From positions 1 through 64,000 of the forward strand of contig NZ_JANCLU010000006.1 of assembly GCF_024294805.1 (NCBI RefSeq): a DNA stretch of 64,000 nt, in the 5' to 3' direction. This document shows, piece after piece, positions 9,461-18,717 of this stretch. A program made the position numbers and the translations under genes. Positions within the stretch are counted from its first letter, which is position 1. Every line of letters begins with the position of its first letter. The notes beneath the pieces were generated by a model that saw only the letters and a program-made list of their open reading frames with translations, had not been told where the DNA came from and searched no databases. This DNA comes from Alsobacter ponti (GTDB taxonomy: Bacteria > Pseudomonadota > Alphaproteobacteria > Rhizobiales > Beijerinckiaceae).

Positions 9461-11839
9461 TCACGCCGCGCGCGGCAGGGCGAGGGGGCCCTCCCAGTTC
9501 AGGCCGGGCAGATAGCGGCCGGCGATCCGTCCGTTCTCCAGCACCAGGAGATGCAGCCAGCCATTGTCGAACAGGGCCCGGACCGACGGGTTCCTCTCGA
9601 GGATGCCGATAATCGCCTCGCGCGGCGCCTCGATCAGGACGGAGAGCCGCAGCGGCTCGTGGACGAGCCGTTCGCCGTCGTGGATCGTCTGCCATGGCAG
9701 CCCCGGCTGAAGCTTGCCGCCATTGCCCTGGACGACGCCGATGCCGCCCACGACGTTGTGGATCAGCTTGTTGCCGCCGCCGAACGCTTCGGGAGCCACC
9801 GCCGAACCGTAGTACTGGAGGCTGATCCAGCTCGCGACCACCACCGGCGCGGTGAGGATCAGTTCCAGCGTGGCGAAGCCGGCGTCGCCGCGCCAGTCAT
9901 AGTTGTGCAGGAAGGCCCGGCCCTGGAGATCGGCCTTCGCCGTGAGGGAGCGCGGCCCGGCGATGAAGGACGCGCAGCCGGCGAGGCCCCACTCGGGGCG
10001 GATCTCGGCCCAGTTCGTGGCGCGCGCGGCGATGGCCCCCGGCGTGGCGCCCGAGAGCCGCGCGGCCCGCTCGGCGCGCGTCAGGGCGGAGGCGCGCTCC
10101 AGCCAGCCCCGCGCCTTGTCGATCTCTGCCGCGTGGGAAGGAGCCGCGTCGTCCACGAACAGGACGATCCGGTCCGTCGTCGTCTCGTGCAGCCCCGCCA
10201 CGAACAGCGTGTCCGCCGGGATGTCGAGGCCGTGGGCGGGAAGGAGAGCGCGGGTGTCGGGATCGTTGAGGATCCGCGCGAGCAGGCGCGCGGAAACCTC
10301 GCCGGTGTGGCCGCCGCACGCGCCGCAATGATAGGCGCTCGCATGCGGGTTGTTGGCGACCCGCGCGCCGTGGCCGACGAGGAGCACCAGCCTCGCGAAG
10401 CCTCCCGTCAGGCTCATCGCCTTGAGCACGGCGGACGCGGTCGCGGCCCTGGCCTCGGCCGACAGGCCGTCGTCGAAGCGTGGCCGCGGCTGCGGCCGGG
10501 CCGCGCCGGGCGCGAGCCCGAGCGCGTCGCGCACGAGCTTCCAGCCATAGGCCGGGCCGGCCGACTCGACGAAGGCGAAGGACGAGACGGCCGCCTGCCG
10601 GAACCGGCCCCACGCCCGCCAGGCCCGGGCCGAAATCCGCGCCGACCGCTCGGCCTCCGGCTCGGCCTCGCCGCAGGTGAACAGGCTCGGCCGCAGCAGC
10701 GCGGGCAGGTGAGCCTCGGGCTCGACCGTTCCGAGCGCCCGGTGCGCCACCGGCAGCCCGAAAAACCCGGCGAAGCCGATCGTCTCGATCGACGGGTCCA
10801 CCGATTCCAGCGAGCGCCGGACCACTTCCGAGCGCACGTCGATGCAGAAGGCGGCCTGCATGGCGGGCCGGCCGGGGGCGGGCGCCGCGCCGGCGAGCCG
10901 ATCCGCGAGCCGACGCTGGTGCGCCCGCTCGGCCGCCGTCTGGAGGATGGCGTCGGCCACGTTGTCGGATGAGGGGGTGACCGGCTCCGCGTGGGCCGCG
11001 ACGACGGCCTTCCAGTCCGTCGCGATCTCCGGGACATGTGCGAGCAGCGCCTCCTCGAAGACGAGCCGGATGGCCAGGAGATCGGTGATGGTCTCGTCGC
11101 TCCGGCCCGCGAGTTCGGCCTGCCAGAGCAGCCACCTCGCGTGCTGGGCCCATCCGCCGAGGTCCATCAGCAGCCGGTGAAACGCGGTTTCCGCCGCGGC
11201 CTCGGCTATTCCCAGCCGCTCCGCCGCCCTCAGGATCGCGCGCTCGGCCGTGTCCGGCGCGTCGCTGACATGGGCGCAGAAGCCCGAAAGCCCCGCGATC
11301 TCGGGCGTGAGGTCGTGCGTGGCCCAGTCCCGCCAGGCCGCGAACGCGCCGCGCCCGGGCGCGGGCGACCAGAGGGCCTGGCCCCGGTCGAAGTGCCCCG
11401 CGGCCCACAGCCCGACGGCGCGGGCGATCAGGCCCGCCCAGTCGGTGCCCGTGGCGCTCGCGGCAAGCTCGGCCACGGTCGGCAGAGCGCTCGGCGACGG
11501 CCGTTCCGCGGCCAGAAGCGCCTTGAGGGCGCTGACGCTTTGCGGCTTGGCAGGATGGGGACATGCGGCCAGCGCTTCCCACAGGTCTTCGTCGAGAATG
11601 GCCCCGTCCCGCAGCGCGGCGGCGGTGTCGGCGCGGGCGCGCGCCAGCCTGACGCCGGCGGTGCGCGCGAGCCGGGCTGAGGCGGTCGCCAGGTCTTCCT
11701 TCGCCTGCCCGAGGAAGGGGTTGACGGCGACCGTCGCCGAGAGCGGGAAGGCCGGAGGAATGGCCCGCGCCGCGGCTTCGGCGGCCCTGAACAGGCCGGA
11801 CACGAGGCTCGGGGCGATGTGAGCGTGCTTCAGCAACAT
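9461..11839 (-). CDS. dabA: inorganic carbon transporter subunit DabA (DUF2309)
   Basis: DabA is the cytoplasmic, carbonic-anhydrase-like subunit of the DAB bicarbonate/CO2 accumulation complex and works with the membrane subunit DabB. The 792-residue protein carries the expected zinc-site residues Cys332 and Asp334 (AFCIDVRSE), His490 (VGHGARVANNPH) and Cys505 (SAYHCGACGG). The His-to-Cys spacing of 15 matches the characterised Halothiobacillus protein. ATG 11839 follows GGAGG by 5 bases. The much longer open frame upstream overlaps dabB and is not coding. The dabA start lies 26 bases past the dabB stop on the same strand, so the pair is an operon. Confidence 0.93.
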   Translation of the reverse strand: MLLKHAHIAPSLVSGLFRAAEAAARAIPPAFPLSATVAVNPFLGQAKEDLATASARLARTAGVRLARARADTAAALRDGAILDEDLWEALAACPHPAKPQSVSALKALLAAERPSPSALPTVAELAASATGTDWAGLIARAVGLWAAGHFDRGQALWSPAPGRGAFAAWRDWATHDLTPEIAGLSGFCAHVSDAPDTAERAILRAAERLGIAEAAAETAFHRLLMDLGGWAQHARWLLWQAELAGRSDETITDLLAIRLVFEEALLAHVPEIATDWKAVVAAHAEPVTPSSDNVADAILQTAAERAHQRRLADRLAGAAPAPGRPAMQAAFCIDVRSEVVRRSLESVDPSIETIGFAGFFGLPVAHRALGTVEPEAHLPALLRPSLFTCGEAEPEAERSARISARAWRAWGRFRQAAVSSFAFVESAGPAYGWKLVRDALGLAPGAARPQPRPRFDDGLSAEARAATASAVLKAMSLTGGFARLVLLVGHGARVANNPHASAYHCGACGGHTGEVSARLLARILNDPDTRALLPAHGLDIPADTLFVAGLHETTTDRIVLFVDDAAPSHAAEIDKARGWLERASALTRAERAARLSGATPGAIAARATNWAEIRPEWGLAGCASFIAGPRSLTAKADLQGRAFLHNYDWRGDAGFATLELILTAPVVVASWISLQYYGSAVAPEAFGGGNKLIHNVVGGIGVVQGNGGKLQPGLPWQTIHDGERLVHEPLRLSVLIEAPREAIIGILERNPSVRALFDNGWLHLLVLENGRIAGRYLPGLNWEGPLALPRAA

Positions 11840-11865
11840 GGTGGCCTCCACCGTCAAAGGGGCTT

Positions 11866-13428
11866 TCAGAGGGGCTTGGCGATGCGGAACCCGCCGATCA
11901 GGCGGTCGAGCGCGGCGTTCAGGTACAGGCCGTTGGCGAGGTGGACGCGCAGCCCCACCGCGGCGGGGTGGTGCGCCCACAGCGGGAACAGGGTCTGCGC
12001 CACCGCGACCAGCCCGAAGGAGAGCAGGGCGAGCGTGATCAGCGCCCACTCCAGCGGGCCGGGCGAGGGGCTTGCCGGCAGGGAGGAGCCCCAGGCGGCG
12101 AACGCGGCCAGATGGAAGGAGAAGTAGGCCACGGAGGCGGCGACCGAGGCCGCCGCCGTCCGCTTCGTCAACGCCTTGGGAGCGGCGTCGGCGAGGCCCT
12201 GCGCGACGAGGTAGGCGACGCCGAAGATCAGGATTGCGCCGAGCGCGAGCGCCTGCGCCGACTTCGGCGCGACGATCCACGAGAACCCGCCCGCGACCAT
12301 TCCGTAGAGGGCGAGCGCGATCAGGAACGCGCGGGCGACCGCCCCCGGTCCGGGCGCGGCCACCGGGCCCGGCCGCCGCTGGGCCGCCACGGCCTCCACT
12401 GCGTTGCCCGAGGCCAGGAAGGCGTGCGCCTTGTAGAGGGCATGCGCCACGATGTGAAGGAGCGCGAGCGGCCACAGGCCGAGGCCGCACTGGAGCAGCA
12501 TGAAGCCCATTTGCGCGACCGTGGACCAGGCGAGGGAGGTCTTCACCGCGCTTTGCGTCAGCATCACCGACGCGCCGAACAGCGCGGTGAAGCCGCCGAG
12601 CATGACGAGCGCCGCCATCGCGCCGGGGCTCGCCTGGACGAGCTCGGCCAGGCGGATGAGCAGCAGCCCGCCGGCGTTGATGATGCCGGCGTGCAGCAGC
12701 GCGGAGACGGGGGTGGGCGCTTCCATCACCGCGGTCAGCCAGCCGTGCACCGGGAAGGTCGCGGTCTTCAGCGCGGCCGCCAGCACGACGAGCGCCACCG
12801 CGACGTGGGCCGCCGGCGTGAGCCCACCCGAGGCGGCGGCGCCCAGGCTCGCGAGGTCCGCGACGCCGGTGCTCCACCACAGCAGGACCGCCGCGAGGGC
12901 GAGGGCGGCGTCTCCGGCGCTCCACATCAGCGTGAATTTCGCCGCCGCCCGCCGCGCCTCGGCGCGCTCGGGATAGAACAGCAGCAGCTGCCGGAGGCAG
13001 AAGCCCACCGCGACGAAGGAGAGCACGAGTGTCGGCAGGCTCGCCGCCTGCACGAGGACGAGGACGCCGGCGAGCGTCGCCAGCATCAGGCCGTGAAAGG
13101 CTCCTTCCCGCGCCTCGCCGTCGAGATAGGTGCGGGAATAGCGCACGACCACCCATCCGATGAAGGCCACCAGCAGTGTCATCGTCGCGCCGATGGCGTC
13201 CGGCCTCACCGCCAGCAGCCAGAGGCCGGAGCCGACCCGCGCCTCGACCGGGCCCGCCAGCGCGAGCTGGGCGAAGTTCCCGACCGCGATGGCGAGCGCG
13301 CCCAGCGCCAGCACCTCGGCAAGGCGAGGCAGGACGGCGGGTCGACGGCCGGGAGCGAAGAGGGCGACGACGCTTCCCGCCAGGAGCAGGACCGGGGCAA
13401 GCAGGCCGATCGGAAGGGCGAGGGACAT
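11866..13428 (-). CDS. dabB: inorganic carbon transporter subunit DabB (NuoL/MrpA-like)
   Basis: This 520-residue polytopic membrane protein belongs to the proton-conducting antiporter family of NuoL, MrpA and ND5. Typical segments are FKTATFPVHGW-like (LKTATFPVHGWLTAVMEAPTPVSALLHAGIINAGG), then SAVKTSLAWSTVAQMGFM and LHIVAHALYKAHAFLASG with the conserved Lys and His residues of the proton path. In the DAB complex it is thought to couple ion flow to vectorial bicarbonate formation by DabA. ATG 13428 has GGAG 7 bases upstream. It is first in the dabBA operon and divergent from a LysR gene. Without dabA next to it, it would have been taken for a complex I or Mrp subunit. Confidence 0.92.
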   Translation of the reverse strand: MSLALPIGLLAPVLLLAGSVVALFAPGRRPAVLPRLAEVLALGALAIAVGNFAQLALAGPVEARVGSGLWLLAVRPDAIGATMTLLVAFIGWVVVRYSRTYLDGEAREGAFHGLMLATLAGVLVLVQAASLPTLVLSFVAVGFCLRQLLLFYPERAEARRAAAKFTLMWSAGDAALALAAVLLWWSTGVADLASLGAAASGGLTPAAHVAVALVVLAAALKTATFPVHGWLTAVMEAPTPVSALLHAGIINAGGLLLIRLAELVQASPGAMAALVMLGGFTALFGASVMLTQSAVKTSLAWSTVAQMGFMLLQCGLGLWPLALLHIVAHALYKAHAFLASGNAVEAVAAQRRPGPVAAPGPGAVARAFLIALALYGMVAGGFSWIVAPKSAQALALGAILIFGVAYLVAQGLADAAPKALTKRTAAASVAASVAYFSFHLAAFAAWGSSLPASPSPGPLEWALITLALLSFGLVAVAQTLFPLWAHHPAAVGLRVHLANGLYLNAALDRLIGGFRIAKPL

Positions 13429-13531
13429 CGGAGAACTCCGCTGGTGGACCGCCAGACGGAGATACAGCTTGCGTCCGTTCTAGAAAAATACATATTCTCT
13501 TCGAAACCATTCTATCAAACAGAACGGTCGC
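13429..13531. promoter_or_regulatory. dabB/lysR divergent promoter with palindromes
   Basis: The 103-base gap between the divergent dabB and LysR genes turns AT-rich toward the LysR side. It holds the palindrome TTCTAGAA (13478-13485) and the inverted repeat TTCT-N7-AGAA (13510-13524), which contains a T-N11-A LysR-type core. Two such sites about 32 bases apart fit the usual recognition and activation sites of a LysR regulator acting on a divergent target. Confidence 0.6.
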
Positions 13532-14407
13532 GTGCTCAACCTCCATCATCTCAGGCTGTTTCGGGCCATCGCGCTGGAAGGAACGCTGACGGCCGCCGCC
13601 CGCCGGCTGAACCTCTCGCAGTCCGCTCTCTCGGTGCAGTTGCGCGCGCTGGAGGCGACGCTCGGGCACGATCTGTTCGAGCGGCGGGGGCGAGGCCTCG
13701 TGATGACGGAAGCCGGCCGCATCGCGCTCGACCATGCCGAAGCGATCTTCCGCGCCTCGGAAGACCTCACGGCGACGCTGCGGGAAGTGGGTCGCGCCCG
13801 CCGCGCGCTGAGGGTCGGCGCGCTGGCCACGCTCTCGCGCAATTTCCAGATGCAATTCCTTGCGCCCCTCATCGGCCGGGGCGACGTGGAGGTGGTGCTG
13901 CGCTCGGGCTCGCAGGCCGAGCTCCTGCGCGGCCTCGAATCGCTGGCGCTCGACGTGGTGCTCACCAACCTCGCCCCCGCCCGCGACAGCGCCAGCCGGT
14001 GGCTCGTTCACCGCCTGGCCGAACAGCCGGTGAGCCTGATCGGCACGCCGCGCCGCCTCGGCGGCCGGGAGACCCCGGTCGCCGAGCTCCTTTCATCCCA
14101 GCCCCTTGTCCTTCCCGCCGGCGACACGGCGCTGCGCGCCTCGTTCGATGCCTTCGCGGCGCGCCTCGGCGTCACCCCGGTGGTCGCGGCGGAAGCCGAC
14201 GACATGGCGATGCTGCGTCTGCTGACGCGCGCCGACGCGGGTCTCGCCGTCATCCCTCCCATCGTCGTCGGCGACGAACTCGACAGCGGCATCCTGGTCG
14301 AGGCCGCGAAGCTGGAGGGATTGCACGAGACCTTCCTGGCCGTGACCCTGGCGCGCCGGTTCCCGAACCCGCTGCTCGCGGAAGTGTTGCGCCAGAAGCC
14401 ATCTTGA
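13532..14407 (+). CDS. LysR-family regulator, probable controller of dabBA
   Basis: The 291-residue protein has an N-terminal helix-turn-helix (1-60, LHHLRLFRAIALEGTLTAAARRLNLSQSALSVQLRALE) and a C-terminal periplasmic-binding-type effector domain. This is the LysR plan, similar to CbbR/CysB-type regulators. The start is GTG 13532 (VLNLHHLRLF), which fits the family N-terminus although no strong ribosome site is seen. Divergent placement against dabBA and palindromes in the gap suggest it regulates inorganic-carbon uptake and itself. The effector is not identifiable. Confidence 0.87.
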   Translation: MLNLHHLRLFRAIALEGTLTAAARRLNLSQSALSVQLRALEATLGHDLFERRGRGLVMTEAGRIALDHAEAIFRASEDLTATLREVGRARRALRVGALATLSRNFQMQFLAPLIGRGDVEVVLRSGSQAELLRGLESLALDVVLTNLAPARDSASRWLVHRLAEQPVSLIGTPRRLGGRETPVAELLSSQPLVLPAGDTALRASFDAFAARLGVTPVVAAEADDMAMLRLLTRADAGLAVIPPIVVGDELDSGILVEAAKLEGLHETFLAVTLARRFPNPLLAEVLRQKPS

Positions 14408-14526
14408 TCCGGCCCTCGCCCGGCGCTTGCGCCCGGCCGCCAGTCCGGGTTCGGTTCCTCGCGACTTGCACGCATCGCGTGTGCTGTTTAACTTTCCTCA
14501 AGTCGGGACGGCGGAGGGGGCCATTC

Positions 14527-15006
14527 ATGCCGGGCGCGAGGGGAATGCTGCGGATCGGCGTGGGCGCGATTCTGATCGCCGGCCTGGCCGGCTGCGCTTC
14601 GGAGGAGCGGGTTCTCGGCGTTCCGGCGCTCGCGCCGACGGCGCCGCCGAAGATCACGACGGAGCAACTCGTCGGCCGCTGGGGCGTCGGCGCGTATCAC
14701 CGCGACACGGACCGGGACCGCACCCTGCCGCAGGCCAAGGCCGCGTGCTCCAACGCCTACGTCGTCACCAAGGGCGAGAACGGCGGCGTCATGATGCACG
14801 TCGCCGACAGCGCCGATCTCTTTGAGCTGAAGGTGAAGGTGTCGGCCGACGGGCGCACCTTCATCGGCCCCGACGGGCCGCCCGGCGACCAGTGGGACCG
14901 CGAGGTGCTGTCCTACGACCAGAGCGTGCTCACCACGATCTTCACGGACCCGGAGGTCGCCGGACGCTACGGCACCACGGTGTTCGTCCGATGCGCCGGC
15001 CGCTGA
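14527..15006 (+). CDS. putative lipoprotein
   Basis: The 159-residue product begins with a lipoprotein signal. MPGARGMLRIGVGAILIAGLAGC ends in a lipobox LAGC with the lipidated Cys23, so it should be membrane-anchored in the envelope. ATG 14527 follows GGAGG at about 8 bases; a second ATG at 14545 would still give a signal peptide. The mature part (TTEQLVGRWGVGAYHRD..., several tryptophans, two later cysteines) resembles small lipocalin-like or AprI-type envelope lipoproteins, but I cannot name it. It is 32 bases upstream of an L,D-transpeptidase gene, which suggests a cell-envelope role. Confidence 0.75.
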   Translation: MPGARGMLRIGVGAILIAGLAGCASEERVLGVPALAPTAPPKITTEQLVGRWGVGAYHRDTDRDRTLPQAKAACSNAYVVTKGENGGVMMHVADSADLFELKVKVSADGRTFIGPDGPPGDQWDREVLSYDQSVLTTIFTDPEVAGRYGTTVFVRCAGR

Positions 15007-15038
15007 TCCCGGCCGCCCCCTTTGCCGCGAGGTCCGAC

Positions 15039-15674
15039 ATGACGACCAGACACAAGCTTTCCACCCGTCTCGCCGCGCTGTTCGCCGTCGGCGCGGCCCT
15101 GGCGCTCGCCACGCCGCTGGCGCTGGCCGCCGGGGCCAAGCCCGCCGATCCGCGCGAGGAGTGGGATATCGCCGACCAGCCCGGATACGAGCCCTCGCCC
15201 GACGAGGAGATCCTGTCCGGGCCGTGGGAGCGGCAACTGGTCTTCTTCCGCAGCAACGAGGCGCCCGGCACCATCGTGGTGCACACGGGGGAGCACTACC
15301 TCTACGTCGTGCAGCCGAACAACCGCGCCGTGCGCTACGGCATCGGCGTCGGGCGCGAGGGCTTCCAGTGGAAGGGCCTCGTCAGCATCGTGCGCAAGCA
15401 GGAGTGGCCGGACTGGCGGCCGCCGCCGGAGATGATCCAGCGCCAGCCTTATCTGCCGCGCTTCATGGCCGGCGGCCCCGGCAACCCCATGGGCGCGCGG
15501 GCCCTCTACCTGGGCGGCACGGTCTACCGCATCCACGGCACCAACCAGCCGGACACGATCGGCACCAACGTGTCGTCGGGCTGCTTCCGCCTGGTGAACC
15601 CGGACGTGATCGATCTTTACGAGCGCGTCCCGGTCGGCACCAAGGTCATCGTCCGGCAGGCGGCGCCGATCTGA
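15039..15674 (+). CDS. L,D-transpeptidase (YkuD family)
   Basis: The 211-residue precursor carries a signal peptide (MTTRHKLSTRLAALF... to ALAAGA, about 31 residues) and a C-terminal YkuD catalytic domain. The active-site pattern is HGTN-N-SSGCFRL, with catalytic Cys182 and His166. Such enzymes form 3-3 peptidoglycan cross-links or anchor lipoproteins in the periplasm, both common in alphaproteobacteria. The start at 15039 has GAGG 6 bases upstream. It follows the lipoprotein gene closely and is probably co-transcribed. Family identity is firm. Which cross-link it makes is not determined. Confidence 0.9.
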   Translation: MTTRHKLSTRLAALFAVGAALALATPLALAAGAKPADPREEWDIADQPGYEPSPDEEILSGPWERQLVFFRSNEAPGTIVVHTGEHYLYVVQPNNRAVRYGIGVGREGFQWKGLVSIVRKQEWPDWRPPPEMIQRQPYLPRFMAGGPGNPMGARALYLGGTVYRIHGTNQPDTIGTNVSSGCFRLVNPDVIDLYERVPVGTKVIVRQAAPI

Positions 15675-15733
15675 GCGCCGCGTTCCGCCCGCCTGCCTAG
15701 CCCAGCCCAGCTCGCTCCAGACAAGGACACGCC

Positions 15734-16756
15734 ATGCCCGCGAAAAGCCTGATCCGCGCCGCGCTGGCCGCGGCCGCCCTCGCCGCCATTTCCGCGCCCG
15801 CGCCGGCCCAGACGCTGAAGGCGGTGAAGGAGCGCGGCCAGCTGATCTGCGGCATCAGCCAGGGAGTTCTCGGCTTCTCGACTCCCGACGACAAGGGCGG
15901 CGCTTCCGGCTTCGACGCCGATTTCTGCCGCGCCGTGGCGGCCGCCGCGCTGGGCGACCCGACCAAGGTGAAGTTCGTGCCGCTCTCGGCCGCCGAGCGC
16001 TTCACGGCGCTGAAGAACGGCCAGATCGACCTGCTGTCGCGCAACTCGACCTGGACGATGAGCCGCGAGACCGAGTTCGGGCTGGCCTTCCCCGCGGTGC
16101 TCTACGTCGACGGGCAGGGCTTCCTGCTGCCGAAGAGCCGCAACGTCACCTCGGCGCTGGAGCTGACCGGCGCCAAGGTCTGCGTCCAGAAGGGCACCAC
16201 CACCGCGGACAATCTGGGCGACTACTTCACCGCCAACGGCATGACCTTCGAAGCCGTCACCGTGTCGAGCCCGGAGGAGTCGCTCGCCGCCTACCAGGCC
16301 GGCAAGTGCAACGTGATGTCGAGCGACATCTCGCAGCTCTACGGCGAACGGCTGAAGCTGCCGAAGCCGACCGAGCACATGATCCTGCCCGACGTGATCT
16401 CGAAGGAGCCGCTGGCGCCGGTGGTGCGCGGCGGCGACGGCGAGTGGTTCGCCGTGGTGAAGTGGGTGGTGTTCGCGCTGATCAACGCGGAGGAGCTTGG
16501 CGTCACCTCCCGTAACACCGAGGAGGCGGCCAGTTCGCAGCGTCCCGACGTAAGGCGGCTGGTGGGCGCTGACGGCAGCTTCGGCGAGCAGATCGGGCTG
16601 AACAAGACCTGGGCGGCGTCCGCCATCCGCGCCGTCGGCAATTACGGCGAGATGTTCGAGCGCAATGTCGGCTCGCAGTCGAAGCTCGGCATTCCACGCG
16701 GCGTCAACCAGAACTGGCTGTTGGGCGGCATCCTGTTCGCGCCGCCGATCCGCTGA
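15734..16756 (+). CDS. AapJ/BztA-like amino-acid ABC transporter binding protein
   Basis: The 340-residue precursor has a signal peptide (MPAKSLIRAALAAAALAAISAPAPAQ). Its mature sequence (LKAVKERGQLICGISQGVLGFSTPD...GFDADFCRAVAAAALGD) is characteristic of general L-amino-acid receptors of the AapJ/BztA type (SBP family 3). It would bind polar amino acids in the periplasm. ATG 15734 follows AAGGA by 6 bases. No permease or ATPase genes are adjacent, so it either works with a transporter encoded elsewhere or is an orphan paralogue. Confidence 0.88.
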   Translation: MPAKSLIRAALAAAALAAISAPAPAQTLKAVKERGQLICGISQGVLGFSTPDDKGGASGFDADFCRAVAAAALGDPTKVKFVPLSAAERFTALKNGQIDLLSRNSTWTMSRETEFGLAFPAVLYVDGQGFLLPKSRNVTSALELTGAKVCVQKGTTTADNLGDYFTANGMTFEAVTVSSPEESLAAYQAGKCNVMSSDISQLYGERLKLPKPTEHMILPDVISKEPLAPVVRGGDGEWFAVVKWVVFALINAEELGVTSRNTEEAASSQRPDVRRLVGADGSFGEQIGLNKTWAASAIRAVGNYGEMFERNVGSQSKLGIPRGVNQNWLLGGILFAPPIR

Positions 16757-16901
16757 CCCCGCCCGCCGCGACGCGGCGCGCCCTTCCCACGCGGGGCGTC
16801 CTGGGCCAGAGTGCCGCCCGGCGCGCGGCCGGCGCGGCGGCGCGCGCCCCGCGGACGCCGGCGCGTCCGTGAGCCCAAGGCCGCGGCAATGGTGGACTCT
16901 C

Positions 16902-17864
16902 ATGAACGGCTCAGCGCGCGTGCTCATCCCCCGAACGCAGCTTTCCGTCTCGCGCCTGTGCCTTGGCGGCAACCGGCTCGGCGGCGCGCTCGACAAGGAC
17001 GCCTCCTTCGCCTTGCTCGACGCCTGGGTGGGGCAGGGCGCGAATTTCATCGATACGGCCCATGTCTACGCCGACTGGCTGCCCGACGTGGAGCGCAGCT
17101 GTTCCGAAAAGACGCTCGGCCGCTGGCTGAAGGCGCGCGGCGGGTCCGTCGACGTCGTCATCGCGACCAAGGGCGGGCATCCGCGCGGCGGCGATCCTCG
17201 GGCCAGGCTCGACCGCGCCACGGTGCGCCAGGACGTCGCCGAGGCGCTCGACTATCTGGGCCTCGCCAGGCTCGACCTGTTCTACCTGCATCGTGACGAC
17301 CCGGCCCTGCCCGTGGAGGACGTGCTGGGCGTCGTCGAGGAACTGCGCCGCGAGGGCCAGGTGCGCCACTACGCCTGCTCCAACTGGTCCGGCGCGCGCA
17401 TGCGGGCGGCGGAAGAGGCGGCGCGCCGCAATGGCTGGGAAGGCTTCGTCGCCCACCAGCCCGAATGGAGCCTCGCCCGCCGCAACCCGGGCACTTCGAG
17501 CCCCGACCTGCTCGCCATGGACGCCGACATGCGGTCGTTCCACGAGGAGAGCGGCCTGCCGGTGATCCCGTACTCGTCGCAGGCCAAGGGCTACTTCGAC
17601 AAGATCGGCGCGGCCGCGCTCGACGACATCACCGCGCGCGCCTACGACAACGCCGCCAACCGCGCGACGGCGGCGCGCCTCGCCGAGATTGCCGCGCGGC
17701 ACGGCGCGACGCCGACGCAGGTCATGCTCAACGCCATGATGCACAGCCCCTTCCTCACCATCCCGGTGGTGGGCTGCCGCACGGCGGAGCAGATCGCCTC
17801 GAGCCTCGCCAGCGTGGGCCTCGACCTCACCGACGCGGAGCGGCGCGAGCTGCTGTCGCTCTGA
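16902..17864 (+). CDS. aldo/keto reductase
   Basis: A 320-residue cytoplasmic oxidoreductase of the aldo/keto reductase superfamily with the complete catalytic tetrad: Asp51 and Tyr56 (NFIDTAHVYADW), Lys90 (VVIATKGG) and His130 (LDLFYLHRDD). The NADPH-binding end is represented by PVVGCRTAEQIASSL near the C-terminus. The frame stays open upstream to 16665 but that part overlaps the AapJ-like gene. ATG 16902 gives the normal family length. The substrate is unknown. It is transcribed in the same direction as its left neighbours but with a 145-base gap. Confidence 0.88.
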   Translation: MNGSARVLIPRTQLSVSRLCLGGNRLGGALDKDASFALLDAWVGQGANFIDTAHVYADWLPDVERSCSEKTLGRWLKARGGSVDVVIATKGGHPRGGDPRARLDRATVRQDVAEALDYLGLARLDLFYLHRDDPALPVEDVLGVVEELRREGQVRHYACSNWSGARMRAAEEAARRNGWEGFVAHQPEWSLARRNPGTSSPDLLAMDADMRSFHEESGLPVIPYSSQAKGYFDKIGAAALDDITARAYDNAANRATAARLAEIAARHGATPTQVMLNAMMHSPFLTIPVVGCRTAEQIASSLASVGLDLTDAERRELLSL

Positions 17865-17931
17865 GGGGGCGGCGCACGGAGGGCGGCGGGGCCGGCGCGA
17901 TCTTGTCGCGCAAACCTCGCCCCGTTCTCGA

Positions 17932-18717
17932 CTAGCGGGTGAGGCCGGCCGACACGCGGTCGGCGGTCTCGCCGCCGCACTCCTCCGCCGGGGTCAGGAC
18001 ACGGATCTCGGCCTCGTCGATGGCGATGCAGGTGAGCTTCCCCGTCGCGAAGGCGCCGGTATCGAGCGCGATGCGGTTCGACAGGAACATCGGCGCCGGC
18101 ACGGGCGTATGGCCGTGCACGATGACCTTGCCGTGGTTTCGCGTGCTGCTGAGGAACGGCTCGCGGATCCACAAGAGGTCCGCCGGCGTCTGCCGCTCGA
18201 GCGGCACGCCCGGCCGGATCCCGGCATGGCAGAAAAAGAAGTCCCCCGCCGCGTAGGTCGGTGGCATCGCCTCGATGAAGGTCAGGTGCTCCTCGGGCAG
18301 AGCCCGCATCAGGGCGGGCCGGTCCACCGCGCCGGGCCGCGGAACGCCGCCCAGGTAGGAGGCGAGCGTTTCGCTTCCGCCCATGCCGAGCCACAGCTCG
18401 AACGCCTTGTCGGACTCCAGCGCATGCAGCATCGCGGCTTCGTGGTTGCCCATCAGCGCCGTGAAGGGGGTCGGGAAATCGCGCCTCGCGAGGCTGTCCA
18501 CCACCTCGCGCGATTGTGGCCCGCGGTCGATCAGATCGCCCAGCAGCACGGTGAAGGCGTCTCCCGGGCAGCCGCGAAGATCCTCGCGGATCAGGTTCGC
18601 GACCTCCCGCAGCAGGTCATACCTGCCATGCACATCGCCGACGGCGTAAAGACGCGTTCCCCTGGGGCCGTGGGGCGCCCGGGGAGATCGATCCCAGCCG
18701 AGGATGTTGCGGAACAT
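17932..18717 (-). CDS. PPP-family metallophosphoesterase (serine/threonine phosphatase-like)
   Basis: This 261-residue protein has all the metal-binding blocks of the PPP/ApaH superfamily: GDVHGR (27-32), GDLIDRG (60-66), GNHE (90-93), a mid-domain histidine in FFFCHAGI and VIVHGHTPV near residue 200. Members are serine/threonine phosphatases (PrpE-like) or diadenosine tetraphosphatases, in the cytoplasm. Length suits the bacterial serine/threonine group. It is convergent with the aldo/keto reductase, and its start lies 225 bases from the first gene of the polysaccharide locus, which is divergent from it. Confidence 0.88.
   Translation of the reverse strand: MFRNILGWDRSPRAPHGPRGTRLYAVGDVHGRYDLLREVANLIREDLRGCPGDAFTVLLGDLIDRGPQSREVVDSLARRDFPTPFTALMGNHEAAMLHALESDKAFELWLGMGGSETLASYLGGVPRPGAVDRPALMRALPEEHLTFIEAMPPTYAAGDFFFCHAGIRPGVPLERQTPADLLWIREPFLSSTRNHGKVIVHGHTPVPAPMFLSNRIALDTGAFATGKLTCIAIDEAEIRVLTPAEECGGETADRVSAGLTR

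Noticed and set aside
11840-14011. N-terminal extension of the dabA frame across dabB and the LysR gene
   Set aside because: It is open but overlaps a strongly recognisable membrane protein in another frame. DabA homology and a good ribosome site begin at 11839.
11941-14526. Long rightward frame preceding the lipoprotein
   Set aside because: Antisense to dabB and low complexity; only the part from 14527 has a signal peptide, lipobox and ribosome site.
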